Positions 33,349 to 41,491 of a stretch of DNA of 64,000 bases are shown here, in pieces. Source of the stretch: Tepidiforma flava (GTDB taxonomy: Bacteria > Chloroflexota > Dehalococcoidia > Tepidiformales > Tepidiformaceae); assembly GCF_027594505.1 (NCBI RefSeq), contig NZ_CP115149.1, positions 825,179-889,178 on the forward strand, in the 5' to 3' direction. Position 1 is the stretch's first letter. Every line of letters begins with the position of its first letter. Made by a program: the position numbers and the translations under genes. The notes beneath the pieces were generated by a model, which saw only the letters and a list, made by a program, of their open reading frames with translations, did not search any database and was not told the origin of the DNA.

Positions 33349-33782
33349 ATGACCCATCTCCCGGCGGTGGCGGTGGGCTCGCGTTCGAGCAGGTCGGCGA
33401 GGGTGTAGGACGCGAGGATCTCTTCGGTGGCTTTGCGGATGCGCTCCCAGATTTCGCGCTGGCCGCTCTGGTGGGGGTGGTCGGTCATCTCCGGGGGTTC
33501 ATCGAGCCAGGCCACGGGGGAGAGGGAGCCTTCGAGCACTTCGATGACGTCTTTCACGCTGACCTGGTCGGGCGGGCGGACGAGTTCGTGGCCGCCGGAC
33601 GGGCCGCGGACGCTGCGGATGAAACCGGCTTTGCGAAGGGTGGAGAGCAGCTGGTCGAGGTACTGCTCGGGGATGTGGCGGCGGAGGGCGATTTCGGAGG
33701 ACTGGAGCGGGCCGCCGCCGTAGTTGGCGGCGAGCTCGATGAGGGCGCGGAGGCCGTAATCGCCGCGGGTGGAGACGCGCAT
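33345..33782 (-). CDS. Rrf2-family transcriptional regulator, CymR-like
   Basis: A 145-residue winged-helix Rrf2 protein. The N terminus [18 protein letters not shown], the recognition-helix region [24 protein letters not shown] and the wing [10 protein letters not shown] are typical. It contains no cysteine at all, so it cannot bind the Fe-S cluster of IscR or NsrR; this fits CymR, which senses cysteine status through cysteine synthase. It is the first gene of the cysteine cluster, overlaps cysK by four bases and has a palindrome at its transcription start, all pointing to autogenous control of cysteine synthesis. Confidence 0.85.
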
Positions 33783-33813
33783 GGTGGCCGGGGTGCCCTC
33801 CTTCGCGGAAAGT

Positions 33814-33824
33814 CGAGTAACTCG
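33814..33824. promoter_or_regulatory. Candidate Rrf2 operator palindrome
   Basis: CGAGT-A-ACTCG (plus strand) is a perfect 5-1-5 palindrome placed just downstream of the predicted -10 of the regulator gene, where binding would block transcription. It is a prediction from symmetry and location only. Confidence 0.4.
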
Positions 33825-33831
33825 CTCAACA

Positions 33832-33860
33832 ATGGTAGGGGGTGGGCGGCGGGGATGCAA
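33832..33860 (-). promoter_or_regulatory. Sigma-70-type promoter of the cysteine cluster
   Basis: On the minus strand TTGCAT (33855-33860), 17 bases and TACCAT (33832-33837) form a clear -35/-10 pair. The predicted start near 33825 gives a leader of about 43 bases containing AAGGAGG. Confidence 0.55.
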
Positions 33861-33867
33861 GGGAGGG

Positions 33868-33992
33868 GAGGGAGTTGGGAGTTGGGAGTTGGGAGTTGGG
33901 AGCTGGGAGTTGGGAGGAGGGAGCTGGGAGCTGGGAGCTGGGAGCTGGGAGCTGGGAGGGAAGATAACCTCCAACCTCCAACCTCCAACCTC
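33868..33992. repeat. Heptameric arrays GGGAGTT/GGGAGCT and CCTCCAA
   Basis: About a dozen seven-base units of the GGGAGTT/GGGAGCT type (33868-33960) are followed by AAGATAA and four CCTCCAA units. The tract fills most of the divergent space between the Rrf2 and J-domain genes. It lacks the GC hairpins and the long cassette of the larger copies. Multiple GGG runs with four-base spacers allow G-quadruplex formation. Confidence 0.8.
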
Positions 33993-33999
33993 CGGGTGG

Positions 34000-34005
34000 G
34001 ATACT
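34000..34005 (+). promoter_or_regulatory. -10 element GATACT of a leaderless promoter
   Basis: GATACT (one mismatch to TANNNT) ends six bases before GTG 34012, immediately after the heptamer repeat tract. Confidence 0.4.
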
Positions 34006-34011
34006 GGGAGG

Positions 34012-35172
34012 GTGGCGCAGCGACGGGATTACTACGCGGAGCTTGAGGTGGCGGCAACGGCCTCGTTCGAAGAGGTCCGGGCGGCGTACCGGCGGCTGGC
34101 GCGTGCGCACCACCCGGATGTGAACCCGTCGGAAGAGGCGGCAGAGCGGATGCGGCGCATCAACGAGGCGTGGGAGGTGCTGCGCGACCCGGCGCGGCGG
34201 GCGGAGTACGACCGCTCGCGGCCGGCGGGGGCGGCGCGGGCATTCGCGGGGGCGCGGGGCACCCGTCCCGGGCCGGCCGGCGCTGCGGGCCAGGGGACTG
34301 CGCGGCCCCGGGCGCGGCCTTCCGGGGCGGCGCGGCAGGCGCCGCGGCCGCGGCCGGCGGAGCCGCCGCCGCAGGACGGGCCGCCCGGCGGCGCCGGCGG
34401 GCCGCGCATCGACGGCGCGGTGGACTGGTACGGCTTCCTCGGCGTCCCGGCCGGGGCCTCGCGGGAGGCGGTGCGGCAGGCGATCGCGGACCTCGCTGAG
34501 GAGCTGCTGGGAAGCGGCGTCTCGGGCGAGCGGGTGACGAAGCAGCGGCAGCGGCTCCGGGAGGCGTGGGCGATCCTCGGCGATGAGCGGCTGCGCGCAG
34601 CCTACGACCGGGCGCGGGAAGAACACCTGCGGATGACCGGCGCGGCCGGGCCCGGGACGGGGGCATCGCCGGCGCGGGAGAACGGGCGCGTGCCGGCGGG
34701 CTGGCGGCAGGGCCCGGTCGCCGTCGGCGGGCTGACGGTCGAGGCCGGCGCCGACCTCCGTGGGGCGGACTTGCGCGGGGCTGACCTGCGGGGACTCGAC
34801 CTCGCAGGCTGCGACCTCCGCGGCGCTGCGCTGACCGGGGCGAACCTCGAGGCGTGCTCGCTCCGCCGGGCGAACCTCGGAGGAGCGCGGCTGGATGGGG
34901 CGCTGCTGCGCTGGGCCGACCTCTCGCATGCGCGGTGCGAAGGCGCGAGCCTGCGGCAGGCGGACCTGGGCCAGGCGGCGCTGGCGGGGACGCTCTTCGC
35001 GCGGGCCGACCTTTCCGGGGCGACGATCGCGGGCGCGGTCGGCCCGGGGGTGAATTTCGAGTTCGCGAACCTGGCGCGGGCGGATTTCTCGGGGGCGCTG
35101 GTGACGCCGTCGCTCATCGCGCGGGGGCGGCTGGAATCGACGGTGTTCCCGGACGGGAGTGTGCGGGGCTAG
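34012..35172 (+). CDS. J-domain protein fused to pentapeptide repeats
   Basis: A 386-residue fusion. Residues about 4-68 form a J-domain with the HPD motif ([13 protein letters not shown]), which stimulates DnaK ATPase. A low-complexity Pro/Gly/Arg linker follows, then a second, degenerate J-like segment (about 139-205, [20 protein letters not shown]) that lacks HPD. Residues about 238-380 are pentapeptide repeats (A-D/N-L-R-G pattern; [18 protein letters not shown]), a right-handed quadrilateral beta-helix. GTG 34012 is chosen because it lies six bases after GATACT and just before the J-domain. It converges with the VWA gene, overlapping by four bases. Confidence 0.8.
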   Translation: MAQRRDYYAELEVAATASFEEVRAAYRRLARAHHPDVNPSEEAAERMRRINEAWEVLRDPARRAEYDRSRPAGAARAFAGARGTRPGPAGAAGQGTARPRARPSGAARQAPRPRPAEPPPQDGPPGGAGGPRIDGAVDWYGFLGVPAGASREAVRQAIADLAEELLGSGVSGERVTKQRQRLREAWAILGDERLRAAYDRAREEHLRMTGAAGPGTGASPARENGRVPAGWRQGPVAVGGLTVEAGADLRGADLRGADLRGLDLAGCDLRGAALTGANLEACSLRRANLGGARLDGALLRWADLSHARCEGASLRQADLGQAALAGTLFARADLSGATIAGAVGPGVNFEFANLARADFSGALVTPSLIARGRLESTVFPDGSVRG

Positions 35173-36548
35173 CGGCGGGGACGGAACGTGATGCTCCCGG
35201 CCGCAAGGGGCGGGGCAGCGGCGCCGGCCGGCCGGGCGGGACGGAGGGCGCGCCAGAGGCGGGCGAGGGCGCGGGCCCAGCGGCGGAGGAGGCGGCCGAG
35301 GGAGAGGTCGAGGCCGAGCCCGGGGGAGCGCATGGCGGGGGCTTCAGCGCGCTCCCGCGGCGCGCCGGGCGGGGCGGCCATCCGCTCGTAGGCGCGGAGG
35401 AGGGCGTTGCGCCGCTGGAGCCGGTCGGCGGGGGCGGCGCCGGCATCGGTCGCCGTCTCGGGGCCGGCGTGGAGGCGGCCGTCCTGCTGGAGGAGCCACC
35501 GTTCCCGGACGGAGACGGGCAGGACGAAGCGAGTGGTATCGATTTCGGTGAAGGTAGCGCTCGCTTCGCGGATTTGTTCGAAGCTGGGAACGTAGTTCTT
35601 CGCCATCGGACCGCCCTTGAGGTGGATCGTGTGGAGGCGGATCCAGCGCGGGATGGACGGGATGGCGTAGGACTCGACGTCGGAGATGAGGAGGAGTTCG
35701 GTGGGCGAGGGTTCGAAGCCGGAACGGTCGCGGCCGACGGCGTCGAGCTCGCCGATATCGCCGATAGCGGTGGCGAGGGTGACGCGCATGTCGGTGGAGC
35801 CGTCGGGCGTGACGGCCAGGACGCGCCGGGCGAGGGCAGGGAAGTCGGCGGGCGCGAGACAGTCGGTCCGCGGGTGGACGCGGTTGGCGAAGGTGCGGAA
35901 GTAGATGCGCGCGCGCTCTTCGCAGGCGGTGATGAGGTAGGCGAGGACGAGGCCCTTGGCGAACTCGAGCTTGTTCGCGTCGCGCATGGAGTTGGAGACA
36001 TCGAGGAGGACGTAGACGCGCTGCCGGCGGCGGAGCTGGGGCGGGGTCTTGAGGACGCGCTCTTCGGTGACCTCGTCGTAGTCCTCTTCGGCGGGGCCGG
36101 GGTCGACGTGGTAGAGGGCGTTGACGTCGCCGGAGAGGAGGCGGAACTCGAAGATGGCCGGGTCCAGGTCGCGCATGAGGAGGTCGGGCATGGTGACCCG
36201 GGGGAGGTCGTCGAGGTGGCGGAGGGGCTGGATGCGGGTGTCGGGCTGGACCGGGTAGACGATGCGGCGCTTCCGCTCGCGGCGCTCGATGGTTTCGTAC
36301 TCGGGACGCTGGGGGCGGACGAGGCGCTGGACGTCGTCCGGGAGGTCGATGCCGGGGAGAGGGAGGCCTTCGCGCAGGGTGCGGGCGATGTTGAGGATGC
36401 GGAGCCACTCGGGCGGCAGGGCATCCACGGTTTCGCCGACGAGGTCGAGGATGCCCCACGAGCGGTAGAGGGCTTCGAGGTCGGCCTGGAGGGCGGCTGC
36501 GCGGGCGGCGGGGGATGCGCCGGCGAGGTCGGCTGCGGGCTCAGGCAT
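35169..36548 (-). CDS. VWA-domain protein, CoxE-like partner of MoxR
   Basis: A 459-residue protein with a von Willebrand factor A domain at about 175-360. The MIDAS motif is DVSNSM (183-188), with the supporting Thr/Asp in [10 protein letters not shown] and in [12 protein letters not shown]. The N-terminal region (about 1-170) is helical and charged; the C terminus is Arg/Ala-rich. It begins at ATG 36548, overlapping the MoxR stop by eight bases. MoxR-VWA pairs act as chaperone-like modules that insert cofactors or remodel partner complexes, but no dehydrogenase client is adjacent, so the target is unknown. Confidence 0.8.
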   Translation of the reverse strand: MPEPAADLAGASPAARAAALQADLEALYRSWGILDLVGETVDALPPEWLRILNIARTLREGLPLPGIDLPDDVQRLVRPQRPEYETIERRERKRRIVYPVQPDTRIQPLRHLDDLPRVTMPDLLMRDLDPAIFEFRLLSGDVNALYHVDPGPAEEDYDEVTEERVLKTPPQLRRRQRVYVLLDVSNSMRDANKLEFAKGLVLAYLITACEERARIYFRTFANRVHPRTDCLAPADFPALARRVLAVTPDGSTDMRVTLATAIGDIGELDAVGRDRSGFEPSPTELLLISDVESYAIPSIPRWIRLHTIHLKGGPMAKNYVPSFEQIREASATFTEIDTTRFVLPVSVRERWLLQQDGRLHAGPETATDAGAAPADRLQRRNALLRAYERMAAPPGAPRERAEAPAMRSPGLGLDLSLGRLLRRWARALARLWRALRPARPAGAAAPPLAAGSITFRPRR

Positions 36549-37857
36549 CGGCGTGCTCCTCGACTTCTTCGAGGATCTCTTCCCGGAGGGCATTGACCCG
36601 TGGGTTGGAGATGTCGCGCCCGCGGAGAGCGTGGAGGAAGGTGTCGATGGTGACGTCGTGCCAGCTGGACTTGCCGATGAGGCTGAGGACGAAGCGGATG
36701 AGGCCGCGGTGGGCGGGCTGCGCTTCGAGCGGGATGCCGTGGAGGAAGAGGTGGAAGGACTGGGCGATGGCGGTGAGTTCGCGGACGGTTTCGAGGTCCG
36801 ATTCGGTGTAGCCGGCGAGGGTGGACTGGAGGGCCTCGGCGAAGATGTCCTGGCCGGGGTCGTGGAGGGCGCGGTCGTTGCCGGGGATGATGGTGAGGAC
36901 GAAGCGGAGGGCGGCGAGGTCCGATTTGTCGACGCGATCGCGGTGGTGGAGGAGGGCGGAGGCGTTGAGGACGTCGCGGCAGGCAGCCTTGGTGCGGGGC
37001 GAGACGTAGCCGTCGGTCGGGGGGCGGGCGCCGCCGGCGGCCCCGGCGCGGGCGGCATGGCGCGCGAGGTAGGCTTCGATGAGTTCGTTCTTGAGGAAGA
37101 GGATGTCGTGGGGGGCGTCGATGTGGCGGTCGGGGTGGTCGCCGAGGGCGATGCTGGAGAGTTCGCGCAGGGCGTCGAGGGGGATGCGGTGCTCGGGCGG
37201 CAAGGCGCGGCCGTGGTGGCGGGCGTAGGCCAGGTCGATGAGGATGTCGTTGAGGGCATCGCCGGCCGGGTCGATCGAGGCTTTGAACATGAAGCGGTCG
37301 AGGATCGGCTCGGAGATGGCGGAGAACTTGAGGTGGTTGGTCATGGCGAGGGCGGTGTGGAGGCGGGCGTCCTCCTGCTGCTCGCCCTGCTGGAAGCGGC
37401 GCTCGTTGAGGATGCCGAGGATCGCCTCGAGGACGACGTCGTTGGCGTTCATGAATTCGTCGAGGTAGGCGAAATCGGCGCTGACGAGGGAGTGGGCGGT
37501 GTTGTGCCAGAGGCGGCCTTCGTGGAACTGCTTGAGGTCGAGGCCGCCGAGGATGGTTTCGAGGCGGGTGCCCTGGGAGAACTGGGCTTTGAAGACGTCG
37601 CCTTCGAAGTGGCTGAAGACGCTGTCGCCGTAGAGGGATTTGCCGGTGCCGGCGCGGGAGATGAGGAGCTGGTGGCGGCGGGTGAGGAGAGCGAGGGCGG
37701 TTTGCTGGAGGAGCTGGGAGCGGCCGGGGAGGGCCTCGGAGACGCGGAGGAGGGCGCCCTTGAGCGCTTCGACCGCGCGGGGCACATCGAGAGGTTCGCC
37801 GCGGTAGTGGTAGGGGCGGCCGTCGGCGGGGATGAGGAGGCTCGAGGGGTCGCGCAT
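36541..37857 (-). CDS. MoxR-family AAA+ ATPase
   Basis: A 438-residue AAA+ ATPase with Walker A AGTGKS (69-74), Walker B FAYLDEF (129-135), a sensor region with ALAMTNHLKFSAISEPILDRFMF (about 170-192, in pieces) and the helical lid domain. It differs from short MoxR proteins (about 320 residues) by a long C-terminal helical region and resembles the RavA/YehL-like branch. It is coupled to the VWA gene by an eight-base overlap. GAGG lies before the ATG. A possible -10 (TATCGT) is about 50 bases upstream in the divergent space shared with the acyl-CoA dehydrogenase-like gene. Confidence 0.82.
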   Translation of the reverse strand: MRDPSSLLIPADGRPYHYRGEPLDVPRAVEALKGALLRVSEALPGRSQLLQQTALALLTRRHQLLISRAGTGKSLYGDSVFSHFEGDVFKAQFSQGTRLETILGGLDLKQFHEGRLWHNTAHSLVSADFAYLDEFMNANDVVLEAILGILNERRFQQGEQQEDARLHTALAMTNHLKFSAISEPILDRFMFKASIDPAGDALNDILIDLAYARHHGRALPPEHRIPLDALRELSSIALGDHPDRHIDAPHDILFLKNELIEAYLARHAARAGAAGGARPPTDGYVSPRTKAACRDVLNASALLHHRDRVDKSDLAALRFVLTIIPGNDRALHDPGQDIFAEALQSTLAGYTESDLETVRELTAIAQSFHLFLHGIPLEAQPAHRGLIRFVLSLIGKSSWHDVTIDTFLHALRGRDISNPRVNALREEILEEVEEHADA

Positions 37858-37992
37858 GCGTGCCTCGCTGGCCGGGACGGCGCGCGGCCGTCAGCTTCTG
37901 CGCATACGATACACCAGATAGGCGGCTTCTATCGTTTCGAGGCTGTGTCGCGGGTGTCGCTTACGGCACGATTCGCTATGCTTCTGACAGTC

Positions 37993-38009
37993 TTTCGCCG
38001 AAAGCGAAA
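37993..38009. promoter_or_regulatory. Inverted repeat TTTCGC-N5-GCGAAA upstream of the acyl-CoA dehydrogenase-like gene
   Basis: Two six-base arms separated by five bases lie 16 bases before ATG 38025 and just after a TATGCT (37977-37982) that could be a -10. Position and symmetry suggest an operator or a short leader hairpin. The rest of the 167-base divergent gap shows nothing else. Confidence 0.4.
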
Positions 38010-38024
38010 TATCGGGGGCGACGG

Positions 38025-39266
38025 ATGGAACCGTGGGAAGAAGACCTGGTCGCGAAGGTGCGGGAGCTGGCGCGCGGGCGGTGGCAGGAGCGCGCGGCGG
38101 TGTACGACCGGGAGGGGCGCTTCCCGCGGGAGAACATCGATGAGCTGCTGGCGCTGAAGGTGCCATCGATGGCGCTGGGGCCGGAGCTGGGCGGGCTCGG
38201 CATCAGCGCGGAGGGCCAGATGCGGGTGATGGAGGAGGTCGCCTACGGGGACGGCTCGACGGCGGTGGCTTTGAACATGCACGTGCTGGTGGCGAGCTTC
38301 CTCGAATCGACTCCGCCGTTCGAGCGGCGGAACCGGGTGCTGGCCGATATCGGGAAGAACGGCGCGCTCATCTGCGGCCCGGGGTCGATCCCGACGGGAC
38401 AGCTCGACAACCGGCAGGCGGGCTTCCGCTTCCGGGACGAGGGCGACACGGTGGTGCTGAACGGGCGCGCGGGCTTCGCGAGCATGAGCGACGGGGCGAA
38501 GTATGCGCTCATCGGGGGGCAGCTGGAGAAGCCGGAGGGGCAGGAGCCGGACGTGGTGATCGCGATCCCGGAGCTGGCGACGCCGGGCATCCGGGTGCTG
38601 GGGAACTGGGATGCGATGGGGCTCCGGGGGACGGCGAGCCACGACATCGTCGCGGAGGAGGCGCGGCTGCCCAAGTCGGAGGTGCTGATCATCCCGGCGG
38701 CGATGCTGCGCATGGTGCTGGAGGCGCAGGCGAAGGTGGTGAACGTGCAGAGCCAGATGCGGGCGCGGGGGGCGCTGGGCATCCTCGCGATCTGGCTCGG
38801 GCTGGCGCAGGCGGCGTTTGATTTCACCGTTGGGTACGTCAAGGAGCGGCACGGCTACCTGGCGGGGCCGATGGCGGCGGTCGGCGCCTCACAGCCGGGC
38901 TACCGGGCGGACCAGCCGTGGGCGCAGTTCGCCATCGGGAACATGGACCACTGGCTGGAGACAGGCCGCATCGTGCTGTACGAGGCGGTGCGGCGCCTGG
39001 AGACGCCGTTCGAATCGCCGCAGGCGTTCACGCGCTACCTGGTGCGGACGGTGTACCACCTGCGGCGGATGAGCGAGGAGGTGTCGATGGGGGCGATGCG
39101 GGTGTGCGGGGCGCATGCCTACGTGAAGGTGCGGCCGCTGGAGCGGATTTTCCGCGATATGGTGGGCGGCAACGTGATGGCGTGGAAGACGGACGAGCTG
39201 CAGCACTCGCTCGGGCTGGCGGCGCTCGGGCGGGAGATTACGTTCGTGGGGCCCGCCGGCACCTGA
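38025..39266 (+). CDS. Acyl-CoA dehydrogenase family protein
   Basis: A 413-residue acyl-CoA dehydrogenase-fold flavoprotein. The N-terminal helical domain with ENIDELLALKVPSMALGPELGGLG, the central beta domain with NWDAMGLRGTASHDIVAEEARLP and the C-terminal helices with GAHAYVKVRPLERIFRDMVGG are recognisable. As in the paralogue at 4179, the GTASHDI motif points to the hydroxylase-like branch, and the catalytic Glu of the EGTSQ motif is replaced by a different sequence. ATG 38025 is taken as start; earlier in-frame ATGs would extend into the promoter region. An inverted repeat precedes it and a strong hairpin follows. Confidence 0.78.
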   Translation: MEPWEEDLVAKVRELARGRWQERAAVYDREGRFPRENIDELLALKVPSMALGPELGGLGISAEGQMRVMEEVAYGDGSTAVALNMHVLVASFLESTPPFERRNRVLADIGKNGALICGPGSIPTGQLDNRQAGFRFRDEGDTVVLNGRAGFASMSDGAKYALIGGQLEKPEGQEPDVVIAIPELATPGIRVLGNWDAMGLRGTASHDIVAEEARLPKSEVLIIPAAMLRMVLEAQAKVVNVQSQMRARGALGILAIWLGLAQAAFDFTVGYVKERHGYLAGPMAAVGASQPGYRADQPWAQFAIGNMDHWLETGRIVLYEAVRRLETPFESPQAFTRYLVRTVYHLRRMSEEVSMGAMRVCGAHAYVKVRPLERIFRDMVGGNVMAWKTDELQHSLGLAALGREITFVGPAGT

Positions 39267-39287
39267 GACGGGCCGTTCCCTCCTGTA

Positions 39288-39334
39288 GCGCCCCGCGCTG
39301 ACGGCCGGCCCCTGGTCCGCGCAGCGCGGGGCGC
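39288..39334 (+). terminator. Long GC-rich hairpin after the acyl-CoA dehydrogenase-like gene
   Basis: A perfect 13-base stem (GCGCCCCGCGCTG with CAGCGCGGGGCGC) and a 21-base loop start 22 bases after the stop. Downstream of it comes a short GGTTGGGGGGG stretch rather than a U tract. Confidence 0.55.
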
Positions 39335-39352
39335 GGTGGTTGGGGGGGTCAA

Positions 39353-39383
39353 TTGACGCGCGCGCGGCCCGCGCTCCTAGACT
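39353..39383 (+). promoter_or_regulatory. Promoter TTGACG-N19-TAGACT of the sirtuin gene
   Basis: TTGACG (39353-39358) and TAGACT (39378-39383) are separated by 19 bases, longer than the ideal 17. The leader of about 36 bases ends in AAGGAGG before ATG 39426. Confidence 0.45.
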
Positions 39384-39425
39384 CGAGAGGAGGCCGCGCG
39401 GCGCGGCGCTCGAAGGAGGCTGGCG

Positions 39426-40196
39426 ATGGAGACGACGCTCGATGCTGCGGTCCGGCAGGTGGCCGACTGGCTGCGGGAGAGCCGCTCGACGGTGGTGCTG
39501 ACGGGCGCGGGGATCAGCACGGAATCGGGCATCCCGGATTTCCGCGGGCCAAACGGGCTCTGGACGAAGAACCCGGGCGCCGAGAAGGCGGCGACGCTCC
39601 AGACCTACCTCGCGGACCGGGAGGTGCGGGTCCGAGCGTGGCGCGGCCGGGTCGAAGGCGGGCTCTGGACCGATGCCGAGCCGAACGCCGGCCACCTCGC
39701 GCTGGCAGAGCTGGAGCGGAAGGGGAAGCTGGAGCTCCTCATCACCCAGAACATCGACAGCCTCCACCTCAAGGCGGGGAACTCGCTCGAGCGGATGGTG
39801 GAGATCCACGGCAACCTGCGGGAGTTCGTCTGCATGGGCTGCGGCGAGCGCGGCCCCATCGAGCGGGTGCTCGAGCGGGTGCGGGCCGGCGAGGACGATC
39901 CCCCGTGCCGGCGGTGCGGCGGCATCCTGAAGTCGGCGACGATTTCGTTCGGCCAGAATCTCGTGGCGGAAGACTACGCGCGGTCGGAGCGGGCGGCGGC
40001 GCGGTGCGAGCTGTTCCTCGCCATCGGCACGTCACTGACGGTCTACCCCGTGGCGTACCTGCCCGAGGTGGCGCTGCGGAACGGCGCGCGGCTCGTCATC
40101 ATCAACGCGCAGGAGACGCCGTACGACGGGCTGGCGCACGCGGTGCTGCGCGAACCGATCGGGCAGGTGCTCCCGCGCATCGTCGCCGCGGTGTAG
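39426..40196 (+). CDS. cobB: NAD-dependent protein deacylase, sirtuin family
   Basis: A 256-residue Sir2 protein. The NAD-binding motif TGAGISTESGIPDFRGPNGLW (about 22-42, in pieces), TQNIDSLH (about 99-106), the catalytic histidine in EIHGNLREFVC (about 119-129) and a zinc site with CMGC and CRRC (Cys about 129, 132, 157, 160) are all present. It removes acetyl or other acyl groups from lysine using NAD. AAGGAGG lies six bases before ATG 39426. It is followed after 61 bases by a serine hydrolase with its own possible -10 (TAGGCT). Confidence 0.9.
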   Translation: METTLDAAVRQVADWLRESRSTVVLTGAGISTESGIPDFRGPNGLWTKNPGAEKAATLQTYLADREVRVRAWRGRVEGGLWTDAEPNAGHLALAELERKGKLELLITQNIDSLHLKAGNSLERMVEIHGNLREFVCMGCGERGPIERVLERVRAGEDDPPCRRCGGILKSATISFGQNLVAEDYARSERAAARCELFLAIGTSLTVYPVAYLPEVALRNGARLVIINAQETPYDGLAHAVLREPIGQVLPRIVAAV

Positions 40197-40257
40197 CGAA
40201 CACGGTTCGGCCGTTTCTGGTAGGCTCGCGCGCGGAGTTTGCGCGGGGGTTGTCGCC

Positions 40258-41484
40258 ATGGCCGTCCTCGAAACGTCGTCGCCGACCGACCTCGGGCTGG
40301 ACCCGGCCCGGCTCGGCTACCTCGATGAGCACCTGCACCGGTACGTCGATTCGGGCCGGCTGGCGGGGACGCTGGTGCTCGTTTCCCGCGGGGGCGAAAT
40401 CGGCTACCTCGCGGCGTACGGCATGGCGGACCGGGAGCGGGGCGTGCCGATGCGGGAGGACACGATCTTCCGCATCTATTCGATGACGAAGCCCCTGACG
40501 TCGGTCGCCCTGATGCAGCTGTACGAGCGCGGGCTGGTGCAGCTCGACGACCCGGTGGAGAAGTACATCCCCGAGTGGGCGAACCTGCGGGTCTACGTGA
40601 TGGGCAGCGGCCCGACGCTGGTGACGAAGCCGGCGAGCCGGCCGATGACGGTGCGCGACCTGCTCACCCACCAGAGCGGGCTGACCTACGGCTTCCTCGA
40701 GCGGACGAACGTGGACGCGATGTACCGGGAGCGGAAGATCGGCACGGTGGAGCTGAACGGGACGCTGCGGGGGATGGTGGAGGCACTGGCCGAGCTGCCG
40801 CTGGAGTTTTCGCCCGGCGAGCACTGGAACTACTCGGTCTCGACGGATGTGTGCGGCTACCTCGTCGAGGTGATCAGCGGAGAGCGGTTCGACCAGTACC
40901 TCGCGCGGCACATCATCGAGCCGCTTGGGATGCGGGATACCGCGTTCTGGGTGCCGCCGGAGAAGCGGGAGCGGTTCGCCGCCTGCTACGGCTGGGGGCC
41001 GAAGGGCATCCGGCTCATCGATGACCCGGCGGAGAGTGCGTACCTGCAGGAGCCGACGTTCTTCTCGGGCGGCGGCGGGCTCGTGTCGACCATCGGCGAC
41101 TACTTCCGGTTCTGCGCGGCGCTCCTGAACGACGGCGAGCTGGACGGCGCGCGCATCATCGGCCGGAAGACGCTGGAGCTGATGACGGAGAACCACCTGC
41201 CGGACGGGAAGGACCTCGCGACTCACGCCCTCGGCCGGTGGGCGGAGACGACGTTCGCGGGGATCGGCTTCGGGCTCGGGTTCTCGGTGACGCTGGACCC
41301 GGCGAAGGCGCAGATTTCCGGGACGCCGGGCGAGTATTCGTGGGGCGGCGCGGCGAGCACGACGTTCTGGATCGACCCGCTGGAGGACCTGGTCGTCATC
41401 TTCATGACGCAGCTGATGCCGTCGAACGCGTACAACATCCGGCGGGAGCTGCGCGCGATCGTCTACTCCGCGCTGGCCGAATAG
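40258..41484 (+). CDS. Serine hydrolase of the beta-lactamase/class C fold
   Basis: A 408-residue class C beta-lactamase-related esterase or peptidase. The nucleophile motif S-x-x-K is SMTK (about 77-80), the second motif Y-x-N is represented by WNYSVSTDV (about 199-207) and the K/H-T-G region is replaced by the SWGGAASTTFW segment near the C terminus, as in the EstB/carboxylesterase-type members. There is no signal peptide, so it is probably cytoplasmic and acts on small esters rather than peptidoglycan. The name beta-lactamase reflects fold only. It ends eight bases before the convergent helicase stop. Confidence 0.83.
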   Translation: MAVLETSSPTDLGLDPARLGYLDEHLHRYVDSGRLAGTLVLVSRGGEIGYLAAYGMADRERGVPMREDTIFRIYSMTKPLTSVALMQLYERGLVQLDDPVEKYIPEWANLRVYVMGSGPTLVTKPASRPMTVRDLLTHQSGLTYGFLERTNVDAMYRERKIGTVELNGTLRGMVEALAELPLEFSPGEHWNYSVSTDVCGYLVEVISGERFDQYLARHIIEPLGMRDTAFWVPPEKRERFAACYGWGPKGIRLIDDPAESAYLQEPTFFSGGGGLVSTIGDYFRFCAALLNDGELDGARIIGRKTLELMTENHLPDGKDLATHALGRWAETTFAGIGFGLGFSVTLDPAKAQISGTPGEYSWGGAASTTFWIDPLEDLVVIFMTQLMPSNAYNIRRELRAIVYSALAE

Positions 41485-41491
41485 CGGACGC

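Noticed and set aside
40258..41484. An antibiotic-resistance beta-lactamase
   Set aside because: The protein lacks a signal peptide and the classical KTG triad, and resembles EstB-type esterases.
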